NCBI GenBank assembly: GCA_030151845.1
Contig: JASLCM010000056.1
Location: 1-6,788, forward strand
Reading direction: 5' to 3'
DNA: 6,788 bases
Source of the DNA: Bacteroides sp.
GTDB taxonomy: Bacteria > Bacteroidota > Bacteroidia > Bacteroidales > Bacteroidaceae
Part shown: positions 6,364-6,788 of the stretch, in pieces
Layout: every line of letters starts with the position of its first letter
How positions within the stretch are numbered: the stretch's first letter is position 1
Translations under genes and position numbers: made by a program
The notes under the pieces: model-generated
What the model saw: the letters and a program-made list of their open reading frames with translations, nothing else
What the model was told of the DNA's origin: nothing
Databases searched by the model: none

Positions 6364-6726
6364 ATGAAAACAGTAAATTTAGATAAGGCTACATTCTTAA
6401 AGAAAGTAATGGACTTTGAAAAGAACCCATCAAAATGGGAGTACTTAGGAGATAAACCAGCTATTATAGATTTTTATGCAGATTGGTGTGGACCTTGTCA
6501 AGCGCTATCTCCTATACTAGATGAAATAGCCGAGGAGTATGGTGATGATATTACCGTTTATAAAGTGAATACTGAGGTAGAGGAGGAGTTATCTGCTATG
6601 TTTGGTATTCGTAGTATCCCTTCACTTCTGTTTGTGCCTATGGATGAGGAGCCAAAGATGGCACAAGGGTTAGTACCTAAGGAATCATTGAAAGAGATGA
6701 TAGATACTCATCTTCTGAAAAAATAG
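6364..6726 (+). CDS. trxA: Thioredoxin
   Basis: This 120-residue cytoplasmic thioredoxin reduces protein disulfides with electrons from NADPH via thioredoxin reductase. The active site WCGPC is at 41-45, preceded by IIDFYAD with the buried Asp36 (E. coli Asp26). The cis-proline loop is SIPS (84-87, Pro86), and the late Gly is Gly102. No signal peptide or lipobox is seen, so it is not one of the periplasmic TlpA-like proteins. The N-terminus is about 10 residues longer than E. coli TrxA and includes an acidic/basic segment, DFEKNPSKWEYLGDKP (17-32), which I recall as common in Bacteroidota thioredoxins. It stands alone, with its own promoter upstream and an intrinsic terminator 23 nt after the stop. 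The start is the only Met that fits the promoter and the fold. The gene symbol is by family; paralogues elsewhere in the genome could carry the name instead. Confidence 0.95.
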   Translation: MKTVNLDKATFLKKVMDFEKNPSKWEYLGDKPAIIDFYADWCGPCQALSPILDEIAEEYGDDITVYKVNTEVEEELSAMFGIRSIPSLLFVPMDEEPKMAQGLVPKESLKEMIDTHLLKK

Positions 6727-6749
6727 ATGAGATAATTCGTTTTGTTTTG

Positions 6750-6782
6750 AAAGAGCTAAGTAATTAGCTCTTTTTTATTTTT
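6750..6782 (+). terminator. Intrinsic terminator of trxA
   Basis: A perfect 10-bp stem (6750-6759 with 6764-6773, AAAGAGCTAA/TTAGCTCTTT) with a GTAA loop is followed by a T-rich tract to 6782 interrupted by one A. It begins 23 nt after the trxA stop codon. This is a standard Rho-independent terminator. The A-rich left arm would also give some T-tract function on the minus strand, so it may act on a convergent gene outside the window. Confidence 0.92.
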
Positions 6783-6788
6783 ATAAAT

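Overview
The window reads as ordinary chromosome from a member of the Bacteroidota, most likely the Bacteroidales. The evidence is a textbook Bacteroidota promoter in front of the thioredoxin gene (a TAnnTTTG -7 box with a TTTA -33 element 20 bp upstream), A-rich start regions with no recognisable Shine-Dalgarno sequence, AT-rich sequence, and protein features typical of that phylum (a thioredoxin with an extended N-terminus, UvrB with QTAGRAARN, a three-subunit transhydrogenase). The genus cannot be fixed from this sequence alone. I see no mobile element, CRISPR array, tRNA or rRNA.

Layout. Positions 1-2549 carry, on the minus strand, a three-gene proton-translocating NAD(P) transhydrogenase operon in the order pntA1 (soluble NAD(H) domain), pntA2 (short membrane subunit) and pntB (membrane domain plus NADP(H) domain, cut by the window edge at codon 339). 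pntA2 and pntB overlap in an ATGA junction. pntA1 and pntA2 are separated by 65 bp, most of which is a near-perfect 15-bp hairpin. A 216-bp gap (2550-2765) lies between the operon and uvrB.

Positions 2766-6074 carry, also on the minus strand, an AzgA-type purine permease gene followed by uvrB with only 3 bp between them. A 289-bp divergent intergenic region (6075-6363) then separates this pair from a plus-strand thioredoxin gene (6364-6726), which ends in a strong intrinsic terminator.

The genes cover housekeeping roles: NADPH supply by transhydrogenase, thiol reduction by thioredoxin, purine uptake, and nucleotide excision repair. The most interesting points are (a) the transhydrogenase appears to lack the membrane histidine at both positions known from studied enzymes (Asn91 in PntB, Ser40 in PntA2); (b) a long imperfect dyad with 17-nt arms sits just upstream of the trxA promoter; (c) two -7 boxes abut back to back in the same intergenic region and may drive an unannotated short transcript ending at that dyad; and (d) a hairpin separates pntA1 from pntA2. 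No clearly new system is visible.
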